Positions 31,402 through 40,859 of a stretch of DNA of 64,000 nucleotides are shown here, piece by piece (within the stretch, counting starts at the first letter, position 1; each line of letters begins with the position of its first letter). Made by a program: the position numbers and the translations under genes. This DNA comes from JBBTTE01 sp038064375 (GTDB taxonomy: Bacteria > Patescibacteriota > Saccharimonadia > Saccharimonadales > UBA4665). The stretch lies in NCBI GenBank assembly GCA_038064375.1, contig JBBTTF010000001.1, positions 1-64,000 of the forward strand, in the 5' to 3' direction. A model generated the notes under the pieces. The model worked only from the letters and a program-made list of their open reading frames with translations, had not been told where the DNA came from and ran no database searches.

Positions 31402-32529
31402 TTAGTTAGGGATACAGAATGGGTCGTTGCCAGCACTGGCATTTACGCCATTACTCGCAATAAACTTGGTGCTACTGGGCTCTGTCGTTTGTCGCTTGCA
31501 AACATTCTGAGACTCGATTGGAAAGTCTGGCAGTGGTGGTTTTGGCTTCACTCTAACCTGAAGACGCTTCAACACGTCTTGAGCTTTGCCGGTTGAGTCA
31601 ATTTTGACTTGTCCTCCGACAAAGGCCAGCTTACCTGAAGCGCCATTCGCAGTAATAACAAAGTTAGTGGTCGCGTAGTGTGGCAAGAAATGAATCAAGT
31701 ACTTAGGGTTAGCTGGGCCGCCACTAATATTGATAGTCGCCTTGCAAAGATGAGTGGTCGTCGAGCAATTGCCGTTTACTATCGCGCCACTGCCCGTCTT
31801 GCCAGTGTAATTGATAGAACCGCCTGCACCCGTACTTGGGTAAAGATAGGTAACAAACTGGTTATTAATCAGCGTAGCTTGGTCTGTTGAATTTTTATCG
31901 AACTGTGTAAAGCCAAACTCTATAACACTTGGGTATTTGTTGTGTATTGAATTCCACTGGTCGAATGGCAAGAACTGGTTTGTAACGGCAGGTGATGGGT
32001 AGTTAGGGTGGTGGTCGGGATTATCATTATCAAACTTGTGTGGGCTCTCCCATTGAACTATTAACTGTGTCATAGGCTGTACCAAACCGGTAGTGGCATT
32101 CTTGGTAGTAAAAGAGGTGTAATGAGGCACTTCGGGCAAAACCTGATCGTACTGCAAGCTATCTGGATCAGTCTTAACCAAAACGCAAGTATACTTGATG
32201 GCTGAGGTAATATTAATGTCTTTTACTAACGGAGCTGGCTGAGAGGCTATGTTGTTGATACAAGTCTTGCCGTCTGCCTCTGGTGTAGTATCGGTGATAG
32301 TACCGTTCTCTATAGCCTCAACTACGTCATTAATGCCGCTCTCGGCGGCGTATTTGGCCTGTACGCTCAGTTGTTTGTCTAGAGCTTGCTTTTGCTCTCG
32401 ACGAGCTAGTTGAGCAAAACCAACAGTCAGAAGCGCGAGGATAATTATCAAGGTCATTGCCACAACCATGGACACAAAACCCTGTTCGTTCCCTGTTAAT
32501 CTTTTTGTTCTATGCATAACTGTTATCAT
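31402..32529 (-). CDS. PilX-like pilus assembly protein
   Basis: This 375-residue protein has a short basic leader ending QGFVSMVVAMTLIIILALLTVGFA (leader end about residue 17), then AQLARREQKQALDKQLSVQAKYAAESGIND, the hallmark of PilX/TadE-like proteins (alpha helix ending AESG). The large extracytoplasmic domain has four to six cysteines and Ser/Thr/Asn-rich strands. It is the last gene of the pilus island and is probably a low-abundance subunit. Binding partners are unknown. Confidence 0.75.
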   Translation of the reverse strand: MITVMHRTKRLTGNEQGFVSMVVAMTLIIILALLTVGFAQLARREQKQALDKQLSVQAKYAAESGINDVVEAIENGTITDTTPEADGKTCINNIASQPAPLVKDINITSAIKYTCVLVKTDPDSLQYDQVLPEVPHYTSFTTKNATTGLVQPMTQLIVQWESPHKFDNDNPDHHPNYPSPAVTNQFLPFDQWNSIHNKYPSVIEFGFTQFDKNSTDQATLINNQFVTYLYPSTGAGGSINYTGKTGSGAIVNGNCSTTTHLCKATINISGGPANPKYLIHFLPHYATTNFVITANGASGKLAFVGGQVKIDSTGKAQDVLKRLQVRVKPKPPLPDFPIESQNVCKRQTTEPSSTKFIASNGVNASAGNDPFCIPN

Positions 32530-32541
32530 TGTACACCCCTC

Positions 32542-33303
32542 TTACTGTAGCCTAGGAACCGCTACGGTTGTTAGGTTAGCGGTGGCGCAATAGCTGTTTC
32601 CGGTTTTACCTTTGCAGTTTAGCTTTCTGGTGGCAATTTCGGCTGGTGAGACTACCGTAGTGTCATCATCACAAGTATTTGCAGCAATACTAGGTCCGCA
32701 TAATAGATCATCATCACCATAGGCTATATTAACGACGATCTGGTATGGGGCAGTGTTGAGTGGTCCGAGGCCTCTGACTTCAAAGTTAGATAAACGAGCA
32801 TTTGGTGATAGCAATTCACTACCGTTAGTACCTTGGTAGAGCTGGCCAGAAGCCGGGGCTGAGCCACCTATCAGTGCGTCAGTATTAATATTATTCTCAG
32901 GCATGAGCACCAAATTTTGGTCGTCTGGTGTTGGGCAACTGCCGGCAGCTATCGTATCCCGCCATAAGGCATGTCTTGCCTGAGATGATGAAGGATTTTT
33001 GTTTATCTGCATACCTAATATATAGGTGTACCTGGTGTCACCTATGCAGACAGCGTGAAGACTACCATCCGCACTATTTAGCCACTTGGGGGTAGCAGAA
33101 CTTAGTGATATGCGCTGCGCTACGTCATCTGTAATACTGCGAATATTATCTTGGACCTTAGATTGCGTAATGCCTTTGTAGTACAGATTACCGATATTGA
33201 TCATCATGACACTGACCATTAACAGTACTACCGATACGACTGTCGTAGCAATCATTAACTCAAGTACTGTGAAGCCTCTTTGGCTGTGTCTGAGCCTCAT
33301 CAT
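32542..33303 (-). CDS. minor prepilin (PilW-like)
   Basis: A class III signal, QRG|FTVLELMIATTVVSVVLLMV, has Glu at +5, and a 253-residue body holds several cysteine pairs (CIGDTR, CPTPDD, CGPSIAANTCDD). The length and position between PilX-like and PilV-like genes match the pilVWX minor-pilin clusters that prime pilus assembly. Its start overlaps the stop of the upstream gene by four bases. Confidence 0.82.
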   Translation of the reverse strand: MMRLRHSQRGFTVLELMIATTVVSVVLLMVSVMMINIGNLYYKGITQSKVQDNIRSITDDVAQRISLSSATPKWLNSADGSLHAVCIGDTRYTYILGMQINKNPSSSQARHALWRDTIAAGSCPTPDDQNLVLMPENNINTDALIGGSAPASGQLYQGTNGSELLSPNARLSNFEVRGLGPLNTAPYQIVVNIAYGDDDLLCGPSIAANTCDDDTTVVSPAEIATRKLNCKGKTGNSYCATANLTTVAVPRLQ

Positions 33304-33740
33304 GACGGGTACAACCTATACATTAGCGTTACAGTATCCTTGCCTTGATCGTTGCCCTCACCAGCGACATCATCCCACTTGGCCGTTAGCGTAAAAAGGT
33401 TACCCGCTTGGGTTATGTCGATATCATAGTAGGTGTCGATGCTCCTGCAAGCCGTGCCGGTAACTACTGCCTGATTACTGACGCAGTATGGCCCAGCCCT
33501 AAAGATATAATTCGGGCTTGTTGGTTGATTGGCTGTCATGGTCGTAAGCTGTTCTATCTGAGATTGCAGAAGTTGGGTAGCCTGGGTGTTCTCTTGGGCC
33601 TGACGGGCTTGTAGTAGAGCCCTGTTAGCAGTGGCATAACTAATACCGATCGCTAGCCCTAAGACTGCCAACACAATCATAACCTCGACTATGGTATCGC
33701 CTCGTTCTTGAAGCTTATGTAGCTCAGGCTTTTTTAACAT
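33300..33740 (-). CDS. minor prepilin (PilV-like)
   Basis: This 146-residue protein has the prepilin-like start ERG|DTIVEVMIVLAVLGLAIG with Glu at +5. Asp rather than Phe at +1 is unusual for PilD substrates. A pair of cysteines (YCVSNQ and ACRSID) probably forms the C-terminal disulfide loop. It overlaps both neighbours by a few bases, so the three minor pilins are translationally coupled. Confidence 0.8.
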   Translation of the reverse strand: MLKKPELHKLQERGDTIVEVMIVLAVLGLAIGISYATANRALLQARQAQENTQATQLLQSQIEQLTTMTANQPTSPNYIFRAGPYCVSNQAVVTGTACRSIDTYYDIDITQAGNLFTLTAKWDDVAGEGNDQGKDTVTLMYRLYPS

Positions 33741-34630
33741 TCGATAGTAGCTCCGTTAATTAAGCCCTTTGGCTGGACGGATACACTAAGCTGTGCGCCA
33801 TTATTAGTGATAGAATCGGAGCCAATTCTTACCAATGCCCAGCGTGTTCCATCTGTAATAGCTAGGCAGACGTATTTGGCCGTGCCGGTATGCAATGAAT
33901 CTGCTTTAATGTTGTTGGCGGCTACAGTTTGAGTCTGATTTTCAACAATGCTCTTATTAAAAATAATGCTAAGGGTTTGGGCACCAGACTTATACGTTCC
34001 GTTAGCTACACCGGTCACGGCATCAACACCGCTCGTTCCAAGTCCTTGGATAAAACCAAAAGCGTACTTGTCTGACCATACCCCGCCGTCAGTATCAACT
34101 ATCTTTGTATCTTTAATCAGTAAGCCTTGAGGGACTCTATACTGACGAGTTAGGGTCACACCCGTCACGCTACCTCCATTAGTAAACTTGTCGTCTATGG
34201 GGGTCATGTTGGTGTCGGGTACGCTTGCTACCGGCTTACCAACGTTGACGCCTGTTTGTATGAGCCTAGCGCCTGCCAATGAAAACACCTCGTAATCCGT
34301 AGATTCTCCGCCAGTAAAGTGAAGTAACTTGCCTAGGAACGTACAATTGAGATTCTGGCCCTGTGTTGCTGACAGTGTGCCTGTTATCGTCAGTGAACCG
34401 CCAGCATTAGTGTTACAGCTGATTGGAATATCGGTGTACTGCCCGTCCGTAACTTCTTCTATAATGCCTTGGATTCTGGATACCAGCTCGTTGCTACCTT
34501 GCTGGAAGCTAACTCTTTCCTGCTTGCCACTTATGAAGTCGATGGCAATCAAAAACATGACCCCAGATACGGCCAACACAATCATGACTTCAACTACAGT
34601 GTAGCCAAATGGCTTTTTAACACCTTTCAT
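33734..34630 (-). CDS. minor prepilin (GspH/FimT-like)
   Basis: KPFG|YTVVEVMIVLAVSGVMFLIAI is a class III prepilin signal with Tyr at +1 and Glu at +5. The 298-residue body contains FQQGSNELVSRIQGIIEE, the GspH-like amphipathic continuation of the helix, and a long beta-rich C-terminus with a few cysteines, one near the end (ATIEC). It is the first of the four coupled minor subunits downstream of pilD. Confidence 0.8.
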   Translation of the reverse strand: MKGVKKPFGYTVVEVMIVLAVSGVMFLIAIDFISGKQERVSFQQGSNELVSRIQGIIEEVTDGQYTDIPISCNTNAGGSLTITGTLSATQGQNLNCTFLGKLLHFTGGESTDYEVFSLAGARLIQTGVNVGKPVASVPDTNMTPIDDKFTNGGSVTGVTLTRQYRVPQGLLIKDTKIVDTDGGVWSDKYAFGFIQGLGTSGVDAVTGVANGTYKSGAQTLSIIFNKSIVENQTQTVAANNIKADSLHTGTAKYVCLAITDGTRWALVRIGSDSITNNGAQLSVSVQPKGLINGATIEC

Positions 34631-34679
34631 GTTTGCCCTTCATTAGTCAAATTATAGCACAAGCGGTATGGGGTGAGGG

Positions 34680-35537
34680 CTAGATTGTAAAGGGCAAGAA
34701 AACGCTCTGATACCACTGCAGAATTTCAGTCCCAAACAGAACAACAATAACCGATGCTGCGATCAAGAATGGACCAAATGGGATAGTGCTGGTGCGCTTC
34801 ATGCGCTTGCTAATCAACAGAGGCAATGATACTAGTGTACCGAGCATAGAAGCCAAGAATATCAACAAAATACTCTTAGTAGGAGTAGCTACTATTAATC
34901 CGAGCAGCCAGCCAAGTCGGACATCGCCGCCACCAATCCATTTGCCGGCTGAAACCTGAAACAGAACGTAAAAGATACCACCTCCAATAACTACAGCCGC
35001 CATGGTGTTAATCAGGGCCATAAGTGGTCTATCTGACGTGCTTATGACAATCAGGGCTTGTAGGCCCGCTACAGTGGTCAAGGGATAGATTAGCCGGTTG
35101 GGGAGCAGCATCCAACGAGCATCATAGACTAGGAGCGCCATTAGCCCTGTTGATATGGCCTGCCAGAGGCCAAATACGACTATCTGGGTCCCTTCAAGAC
35201 TCTCTGGCCACCAGATATAAGAAGCTACAAACAAACAGGCCGTGACTAGCTCAACCAATGGATATTGAACAGGGATTGGCATCTTGCAATATCGGCATTT
35301 GCCTCCTAGGCTAAGCCAGCTGAGTACGGGTATAAGATCTTTAGCGGTAAGCTCGTGCTTGCAGTCTGGGCACATTGAGCGGCCCTTTGCGATTGATAAG
35401 CGCGCTTGGTACTTCTTGTCGGTCTTCTTCTTGGATTTAGCCTGCTCCTCTTGCTCATGAATACGCCATACTAGAGCATTCGCAAAGCTCCCCAGACACA
35501 GTCCAAACACAATCAACACCACTATAATCATTAGCAA
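34680..35537 (-). CDS. pilD: prepilin peptidase
   Basis: PilD cleaves and N-methylates prepilins. The cytoplasmic loop carries two CxxC motifs (CPDCKHE near residue 56 and CRYCKMP near 82). The two catalytic aspartates are in YDARWMLLPN and GGGDVRLGW. It has about seven to eight membrane helices and 285 residues, all normal. The gene lies between the main pilin and the minor prepilins. Confidence 0.93.
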   Translation of the reverse strand: MLMIIVVLIVFGLCLGSFANALVWRIHEQEEQAKSKKKTDKKYQARLSIAKGRSMCPDCKHELTAKDLIPVLSWLSLGGKCRYCKMPIPVQYPLVELVTACLFVASYIWWPESLEGTQIVVFGLWQAISTGLMALLVYDARWMLLPNRLIYPLTTVAGLQALIVISTSDRPLMALINTMAAVVIGGGIFYVLFQVSAGKWIGGGDVRLGWLLGLIVATPTKSILLIFLASMLGTLVSLPLLISKRMKRTSTIPFGPFLIAASVIVVLFGTEILQWYQSVFLPFTI

Positions 35538-35550
35538 TATCTTAGCACAA

Positions 35551-35580
35551 TAAGAAATCAGACCCCTTTCGGGGTCTGAT
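35551..35580 (-). terminator. terminator downstream of the main pilin gene
   Basis: ATCAGACCCC and GGGGTCTGAT form a perfect 10-bp stem around a 4-base loop. On the minus strand TTTCTTA follows. It lies 23 bases after the pilin stop and separates it from pilD. Confidence 0.8.
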
Positions 35581-35603
35581 CAACTACTAAGCATTGGGCT
35601 GGG

Positions 35604-36104
35604 TTAGCCGTTTATACACTTGTTGTTGAATGGAGCAGTTGCAGGAACAGCCTTCGATGTTTCGATGGAGTACCAAATAGCTACTGACCGGTTGGATGTC
35701 TTGTTGTCACAATCTTTCCTGATGACGACTTGGATGACGCCCGGGTCAAGAGCAACTGTTGGTTGAGCAACTACTGCTGTAACTGTTGTGCCACCTTGGA
35801 CCTTAGCTTCTGCTTGTGATGTACCACTAGCGCCAATAGTGTAGGTAGGCGCTGATCCAGTGATATCCCCTACAACAGTCAACGCTTTACCATCGTTGTC
35901 AGATGCATAAGTTGAGATAGCCGCTGCAACTGCAGATGCATCATTCTTAATAGCGGTGTTACGGCTGTTACGTTGCAATGCAGGTACGGCCAATAGGACG
36001 ATCAAAATGATCAAACCGGCGATAGCCAGCACAATCATGACTTCGATAATGGTGAAGCCTTCACTTGATTTCTGTTGTTGAAGTTTTTTTAGTTTGTTAA
36101 GCAT
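35604..36104 (-). CDS. pilA: type IV pilin, probable major subunit
   Basis: SEG|FTIIEVMIVLAIAGLIILIVLLAVPALQRNSR is a textbook prepilin start with a 15-residue leader and Glu at +5. The globular part is small (about 110 residues), rich in Thr/Ala/Val, with two cysteines (KDCDNK and NNKCING) forming the usual C-terminal disulfide. It has its own promoter, a strong ribosome site (AAGGGGGC) and its own terminator, as expected for the abundant subunit. Confidence 0.9.
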   Translation of the reverse strand: MLNKLKKLQQQKSSEGFTIIEVMIVLAIAGLIILIVLLAVPALQRNSRNTAIKNDASAVAAAISTYASDNDGKALTVVGDITGSAPTYTIGASGTSQAEAKVQGGTTVTAVVAQPTVALDPGVIQVVIRKDCDNKTSNRSVAIWYSIETSKAVPATAPFNNKCING

Positions 36105-36148
36105 TGCAAATGCCCCCTTTGCGTTACTATGTTATTGCTTATGCTTTG

Positions 36149-36177
36149 ATAATAGTTAGTTACTGGGGTAAAAGCAA
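36149..36177 (-). promoter_or_regulatory. pilA promoter TTGCTT-N17-TATTAT
   Basis: The minus strand reads TTGCTT (36172-36177), 17 bases and TATTAT (36149-36154), about 45 bases before the pilin ATG. It allows pilin to be made at a higher level than the assembly proteins. Confidence 0.75.
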
Positions 36178-36193
36178 GCTTTTTACACAATAG

Positions 36194-36202
36194 TTATCCA
36201 CA
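36194..36202 (+). promoter_or_regulatory. single perfect DnaA box upstream of pilA
   Basis: TTATCCACA matches the DnaA-box consensus exactly. It lies just after the stop of the 36204 pilin gene and 17 bases upstream of the pilA -35 box. A single box with no AT-rich repeats is not an origin; it may be a regulatory or chance site. Confidence 0.4.
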
Positions 36203-36203
36203 G

Positions 36204-36698
36204 CTAGAGCTGCTGGCACTTGAGGCTGAAACCACTGCCGGTCTCAATTTTGTAAAGCGCCGCGATGTCTCTGTAGCCAGCACCTATACCCGTAGCACCG
36301 TTACCGTCAGTATTACAGAGTGCATAGTTGAATACTTGAACGCCTATGTCATCGGCGGTTATTTCGGCAGCCGCAGGTAGTAGATCTGTGTTTGCGATCT
36401 GGGGCCTCAACCTGACATCGCTGTTCTCGTAAAAAGATAGTTTGGTGTACTGAAGATAGTCATAGCCGCTCGGTGGCGGTGGTATTGAAGGAAATGTGCC
36501 TGAATTGTTGAGCTGATACTGCGAGATCGCACTGAGCACGGCTGCTACATCTTGTTTGCGCTGCCCGTTATGTGAGTTGCGTATTAGAGCTGGAATGGCA
36601 AACAATATAATCATAAATATCAGCCCTGCGATACCAAGCACTATCAAGGTTTCAATGATTGTAAAACCAGCTTGCTTGCTGGTTTGTTGAGCATTCAT
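36204..36698 (-). CDS. type IV pilin-like protein (second pilin)
   Basis: KQAG|FTIIETLIVLGIAGLIFMIILFAIPALIRNSH closely resembles the start of the main pilin, including PALxRNSxN after the helix, so the two are paralogues. The 164-residue protein has a Pro-rich loop (IPPPPSGYDY) and two cysteines (ALCNTD and LKCQQL). It is cotranscribed with pilC and lacks its own strong promoter, suggesting a minor or alternative subunit. Confidence 0.85.
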   Translation of the reverse strand: MNAQQTSKQAGFTIIETLIVLGIAGLIFMIILFAIPALIRNSHNGQRKQDVAAVLSAISQYQLNNSGTFPSIPPPPSGYDYLQYTKLSFYENSDVRLRPQIANTDLLPAAAEITADDIGVQVFNYALCNTDGNGATGIGAGYRDIAALYKIETGSGFSLKCQQL

Positions 36699-36707
36699 CG
36701 ATAAATC

Positions 36708-37925
36708 CTAGCCGCCCGTAAAGCCGGACTGGTTAACCAAGCCGTAGATCGGTAGCAAGATAGCAGCAACGATAATCAACGCCATAATACCCATAACAAC
36801 CATCATGACTGGCTCAATGATTGTACTGATGGCTTTGACCTCGTTATCAACCTCTTTTTCGTAATACTCGGCTATCTTTGCCATCATTGTCTCAAGAGCA
36901 CCTGATTGCTCACCAATACTCAGCATGTTTGGTACCAAAATTAGAAAGTTTTTGTCGCCGGCAATTGCATCACTTAACGCCTTACCCCCCTTAACCTTCT
37001 CGATGGCCCGCTTTAGTGAATCTTGGATATGAACGTTATCTACTGCCTCACCAGTAATCTCAAGCACCTGTATAAGTGGCACTCCGGCTGCTACCAAGGT
37101 TGTACCTGTACGGGCAAAGCGAGCCATGTAGAGCTTCATAAACAGCGGTCCTATTGGCCATGCGCTCATCTTGGCTCTGTCGATAATTCGCCGGCCCCCC
37201 ATGGTCTTGGCTGCGCGAGTACCAAAAAAAGCTGCCAAGCCAACCATAATCAGTACAATCCACCAGAAGTGGGTTATAAAGTATGAGATAGCCAATAATA
37301 TGCGAGTGACCAGTGGCAAAGATACGCCGTCTAGTCCGGCATATATTCCTTGCACCTGTGGCAAAACCTTAATAATCATGAAGCCAACGACACAAAGCAT
37401 TACGGCCAAAACTATTAGAGGGTAAATCATGGCGCCCTTTACCTTAGCAATGATGTCGGCGTCTTTCTCCTGCTGATCTGCGAGTCGCTCTAGACCACTG
37501 TCTAAGGTTCCTGAAGCTTCACTTGCTGCCACTAAGCTTATGTAGACTCTATTGAAGACAGCGGGATGCTTCTCAAGTGACACAGCAAAAGATGTGCCAG
37601 CTTCAACGTCGCTGATAACCTGATTAATCACAACCTTAAATGGCTTGTTGGTTGTCTGGCTGGCCACACTGCGCAGGCTCTGTACCAGCGGCAGGCCAGC
37701 ATTGATAAGTGTTGATAGTTGACGACTAAACAAGACTTTGTCTTTGGTCTTTATGCGCTTAAAGCTAAAGCCACCGCTCTCGGACTTATCTAGCTTAATG
37801 TCAATCGGCGTCAGCCCCTGCTCACGAATAAGCTTAGTTGCGGCCTCCTCATTATCAGCCTGAACTTGGGCCTTAACCTTTTGGCCGGTCTTAGCATTAC
37901 GAGCTTCGTAACTAAATGTCAGCAT
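36708..37925 (-). CDS. pilC: type IV pilus platform protein PilC
   Basis: This 405-residue member of the GspF family has two repeated T2SSF domains (about 70-190 and 270-395). LFSRQLSTLINAGLPLVQSL and MARFARTGTTLVAAGVPLIQVLEI are the paired signatures, each followed by membrane helices (about 170-195, 215-240 and 370-395). It is the inner-membrane platform for pilus extension. The gene starts 3 bases from the pilT stop. Confidence 0.94.
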   Translation of the reverse strand: MLTFSYEARNAKTGQKVKAQVQADNEEAATKLIREQGLTPIDIKLDKSESGGFSFKRIKTKDKVLFSRQLSTLINAGLPLVQSLRSVASQTTNKPFKVVINQVISDVEAGTSFAVSLEKHPAVFNRVYISLVAASEASGTLDSGLERLADQQEKDADIIAKVKGAMIYPLIVLAVMLCVVGFMIIKVLPQVQGIYAGLDGVSLPLVTRILLAISYFITHFWWIVLIMVGLAAFFGTRAAKTMGGRRIIDRAKMSAWPIGPLFMKLYMARFARTGTTLVAAGVPLIQVLEITGEAVDNVHIQDSLKRAIEKVKGGKALSDAIAGDKNFLILVPNMLSIGEQSGALETMMAKIAEYYEKEVDNEVKAISTIIEPVMMVVMGIMALIIVAAILLPIYGLVNQSGFTGG

Positions 37926-37927
37926 GG

Positions 37928-38995
37928 CTAGTTCCGCATTAGCCTATCTAGTTCATCGATATCGACAGCAAAGTTGCGAGCCTCGTCATAGGTTATTGTG
38001 CCGTCGTGAATCAGGCTAACAAGCTGCTTATCCATAGACTGCATACCAAACTCGGCGCCGGTTTGGATCACAGCCTCAAGCTGGTGAGCTTTGCCTTCAC
38101 GAATGATGTTTCGAACGGCTGGAGTAGCAATCAACACCTCAGCAGCTGCGACACGACCACCACCGATAGAAGGCACTAGTCGCTGCGAAGCAATCGCCAT
38201 CAAGATGTTAGATAGCTGCGCTCTAATCTGTGGCTGTTGGTGCGGCGGGAAGACGTCAATCATACGATCAATACTCTGTGAGGCGCTGTTGGTGTGTAGA
38301 GTGGCAAACACAAGGTGTCCGGTCTCAGCAATGGTAATAGCACTGGCGATAGTCTCAAGGTCGCGCATCTCACCAATCAAGACAACATCTGGATCCTCAC
38401 GCAAGGCACTTCGCAGAGCCGCGCTAAACGAATATGTATCATAGTGAACTTCACGCTGTACAACTACTGACTTAATAGATCGGTGAGTATACTCAATTGG
38501 GTCCTCAATCGTGATAATGTGCTTACTCTGTTCACTATTGATCTTGTGGACTAGTGCTGCGAGAGACGTAGACTTACCAGAACCAGTCGGTCCAGTGATA
38601 AGAACCAATCCCCTAGGATAATCAGCAAACTTATTAACAATTGCTGGTAGGCCAAGTTGCTCAACACTCAATATTTCGTTAGGGATCAGTCGCAAAGCAG
38701 CTGCCATGTTGCCACGCTCGTGAAAAGCGTTAACACGGAACCGGCCCAAATCACCAAAGGCAAAACTAAAGTCGAACTCTTTGTCCTTGAGCAATATCTG
38801 CTTTTGGTCTTCGTCGAGAATGGCAAAGATTAGGCTCTCGACACCTTCTTCGTTGAGAACATCAGCACCATTAACAGCTACTAACGAACCGTCGATGCGG
38901 AGCATCGGTGGCAATCCAACCTGAATGTGCAGGTCAGAGGCCTTCTTTTTTATAACTTCGTCGAGTAGAACCTCGATTTTTGGTTGTGCCTGCAT
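37928..38995 (-). CDS. pilT: pilus retraction ATPase PilT
   Basis: This 355-residue hexameric ATPase powers pilus retraction and twitching. The Walker A motif GPTGSGKS is at 135-142. The Asp box and Walker B region follow (VVLIGEMRDLETI), then ATLHTNSA. The PilT-specific AIRNxIRE motif appears as VRNIIREGKAHQL, which separates PilT from PilB. The pilus should therefore retract actively. Confidence 0.95.
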   Translation of the reverse strand: MQAQPKIEVLLDEVIKKKASDLHIQVGLPPMLRIDGSLVAVNGADVLNEEGVESLIFAILDEDQKQILLKDKEFDFSFAFGDLGRFRVNAFHERGNMAAALRLIPNEILSVEQLGLPAIVNKFADYPRGLVLITGPTGSGKSTSLAALVHKINSEQSKHIITIEDPIEYTHRSIKSVVVQREVHYDTYSFSAALRSALREDPDVVLIGEMRDLETIASAITIAETGHLVFATLHTNSASQSIDRMIDVFPPHQQPQIRAQLSNILMAIASQRLVPSIGGGRVAAAEVLIATPAVRNIIREGKAHQLEAVIQTGAEFGMQSMDKQLVSLIHDGTITYDEARNFAVDIDELDRLMRN

Positions 38996-39029
38996 TATTC
39001 CACCCTTTCAATCATTTTGGTCATAGTCC

Positions 39030-40850
39030 TTAAGCATTATCCTCAGCGGCCACTCGGTTAACTTCTGCGAGTGTCGTGCGACCATCGAGAGCTTTGAGGT
39101 AACCATCTTGACGCATGTTAACCATGCCTTCTGCCTGAGCGGCTTTTTCTATTTCGGCGCTGGTAGCCTGCTTCATGATCAATCCTTGGATTGCGGTTGA
39201 GACTTCGAACACCTCATACAAACCCAAACGACCCTTGTAGCCTGCTGGCGTCTCGGGACTATCTGTGCCCTTAAATAAAGTATAAGCGCTTTGGTTAGCC
39301 AAGGGCAAGTTTTTGAAGCCGAGATCTTCGGAAACGCCTGCCACTTGATCAGCCGCTGTAGGCAACAATCCACCAATAGCCGTCTTGATAGCCTCAGTTT
39401 CGGATGTAGATGATTGATAGGTCTGCTTGCCTACATCAGGGATGTGACGAACCAAACGCTGACCAATAACCGTATGAACAGTACTAGCTATCAAGAATGG
39501 CTCGACACCCATATCAAGTAAACGTGGCAAAATACCGGCCGCGCTGCTGGTGTGCAGCGTACTAAACACTAGGTGCCCTGTTAGAGCCGCTTGGACCGCT
39601 AATTGGGCAGTCTCCTTGTCACGAATCTCTCCAACCATCACAACGTCAGGGTCCTGACGCAGGATACTACGCAGACCAGAGGCAAAAGTCAGACCAACAT
39701 CAGGATTAACCTGAATCTGGTTAATGCCGTCCATTTTGTACTCGACTGGGTCTTCTAGGGTAACAATGTTGATGGTGTCGTTCTTAATTTCTTGAATCAG
39801 AGCATATAGCGAGGTCGACTTACCAGAACCGGTAGGACCACTGGTCAGAATCATGCCGTTAGGCCGTTCTAGGCCCTTCCTGATCGTTCTGAGGGCTCGT
39901 CCGGCATAACCCATGTCTTCTAGCTTGAGTGATGTTCCAGTCTTATCGAGCAGACGAATAACCACTTGCTCGCCCCACACCACGGGTGCAATCGCAATAC
40001 GAAGGTCAATAGGCTTACCGTCAACCTCAACCGTAAACTGACCATCCTGCGGCGTACGGTGCTCGTCAATCTTGAGATTGGCCAAGATCTTAATACGAGA
40101 TATGAAGGCTGGCTCTGTGCTCTTAGGAAGTCGCATAACCTCACGTAGCACGCCATCGACACGACAACGAACCTTGAGTTCCTTCTCTTGAGGCTCAATG
40201 TGTATATCGCTAGCGCGGTTGCGAGCTGCAAACTCCAAGATGGCCGACAGCGCTTTGCTGATCGGTGAATCCTGAACAATGGTTTTGATCTCGTTAGCGG
40301 AGTCCGCCTTCTTGCCTTTGCCCTCACCCTTTTCGGCGATTGCTTTAGCGTCCGCGGCTGCTTGGTTATTGCTCTCCTTGAAGGCATCATCAATCTGAGT
40401 ATCAAGCCGAGCTGAATACTGCTTAAGGACTTGTCTAATACCGGCTTCACTAGCCACATAAACTTTTAGAGAGCGCCCGATGCGCTTACTGAGGAAGTCC
40501 ACTGCCTGCACGTTGTCGGCATCAAGCATGGCCACTACTAAGCGACGCTGCATTTCGCCCAGCGGGACCGCCATGTAACGTTCAGCAACATCTTGAGGCA
40601 ATAGCTTTAGGATGGCTGGATCGATTCGTGCAGAAGTCAGATTAACATAAGGAACTTTGGTAATTGTGGCGTTGGCTTTGGTCAGCTGCTCTTCGGTGAT
40701 TATATTATTTTGCACTAGGTAGGTGAAGATGGGCAGCTTGGCTTTGGTAGCCGCAACGCGGGCCTCAGCTAACTTGTCGGCGGTTATCATGCCGCCGGCA
40801 ATTAATGTATCTTCGACTTGTTGTTCGGTAGCGACCGATAGTACGCTCAT
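39030..40850 (-). CDS. pilB: pilus extension ATPase PilB
   Basis: This 606-residue GspE-family ATPase has an N-terminal MshEN-like domain (about 10-140), Walker A GPTGSGKS at 338-345, VTLEDPVEYKMDGINQ, and MVGEIRDKETAQLAVQAALTGHLVFSTLHT. The tetracysteine zinc motif usually found after QRLVR is missing (QRLVRHIPDVGKQ has no Cys). A Lys/Glu/Gly-rich linker lies near 165-185. It powers pilus assembly on PilC. Confidence 0.94.
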   Translation of the reverse strand: MSVLSVATEQQVEDTLIAGGMITADKLAEARVAATKAKLPIFTYLVQNNIITEEQLTKANATITKVPYVNLTSARIDPAILKLLPQDVAERYMAVPLGEMQRRLVVAMLDADNVQAVDFLSKRIGRSLKVYVASEAGIRQVLKQYSARLDTQIDDAFKESNNQAAADAKAIAEKGEGKGKKADSANEIKTIVQDSPISKALSAILEFAARNRASDIHIEPQEKELKVRCRVDGVLREVMRLPKSTEPAFISRIKILANLKIDEHRTPQDGQFTVEVDGKPIDLRIAIAPVVWGEQVVIRLLDKTGTSLKLEDMGYAGRALRTIRKGLERPNGMILTSGPTGSGKSTSLYALIQEIKNDTINIVTLEDPVEYKMDGINQIQVNPDVGLTFASGLRSILRQDPDVVMVGEIRDKETAQLAVQAALTGHLVFSTLHTSSAAGILPRLLDMGVEPFLIASTVHTVIGQRLVRHIPDVGKQTYQSSTSETEAIKTAIGGLLPTAADQVAGVSEDLGFKNLPLANQSAYTLFKGTDSPETPAGYKGRLGLYEVFEVSTAIQGLIMKQATSAEIEKAAQAEGMVNMRQDGYLKALDGRTTLAEVNRVAAEDNA

Positions 40851-40859
40851 GGCTTTTTC

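Noticed and set aside
36194..36202. Perfect DnaA box as a replication origin
   Set aside because: Only one box is present, with no AT-rich unwinding region, dnaA or dnaN nearby; it is at most a regulatory site.
39920..40459. 179-codon frame on the same strand as pilB
   Set aside because: It is a shifted frame inside PilB upstream of Walker A; composition is Arg/Ser/Leu-rich as in typical shadow frames.
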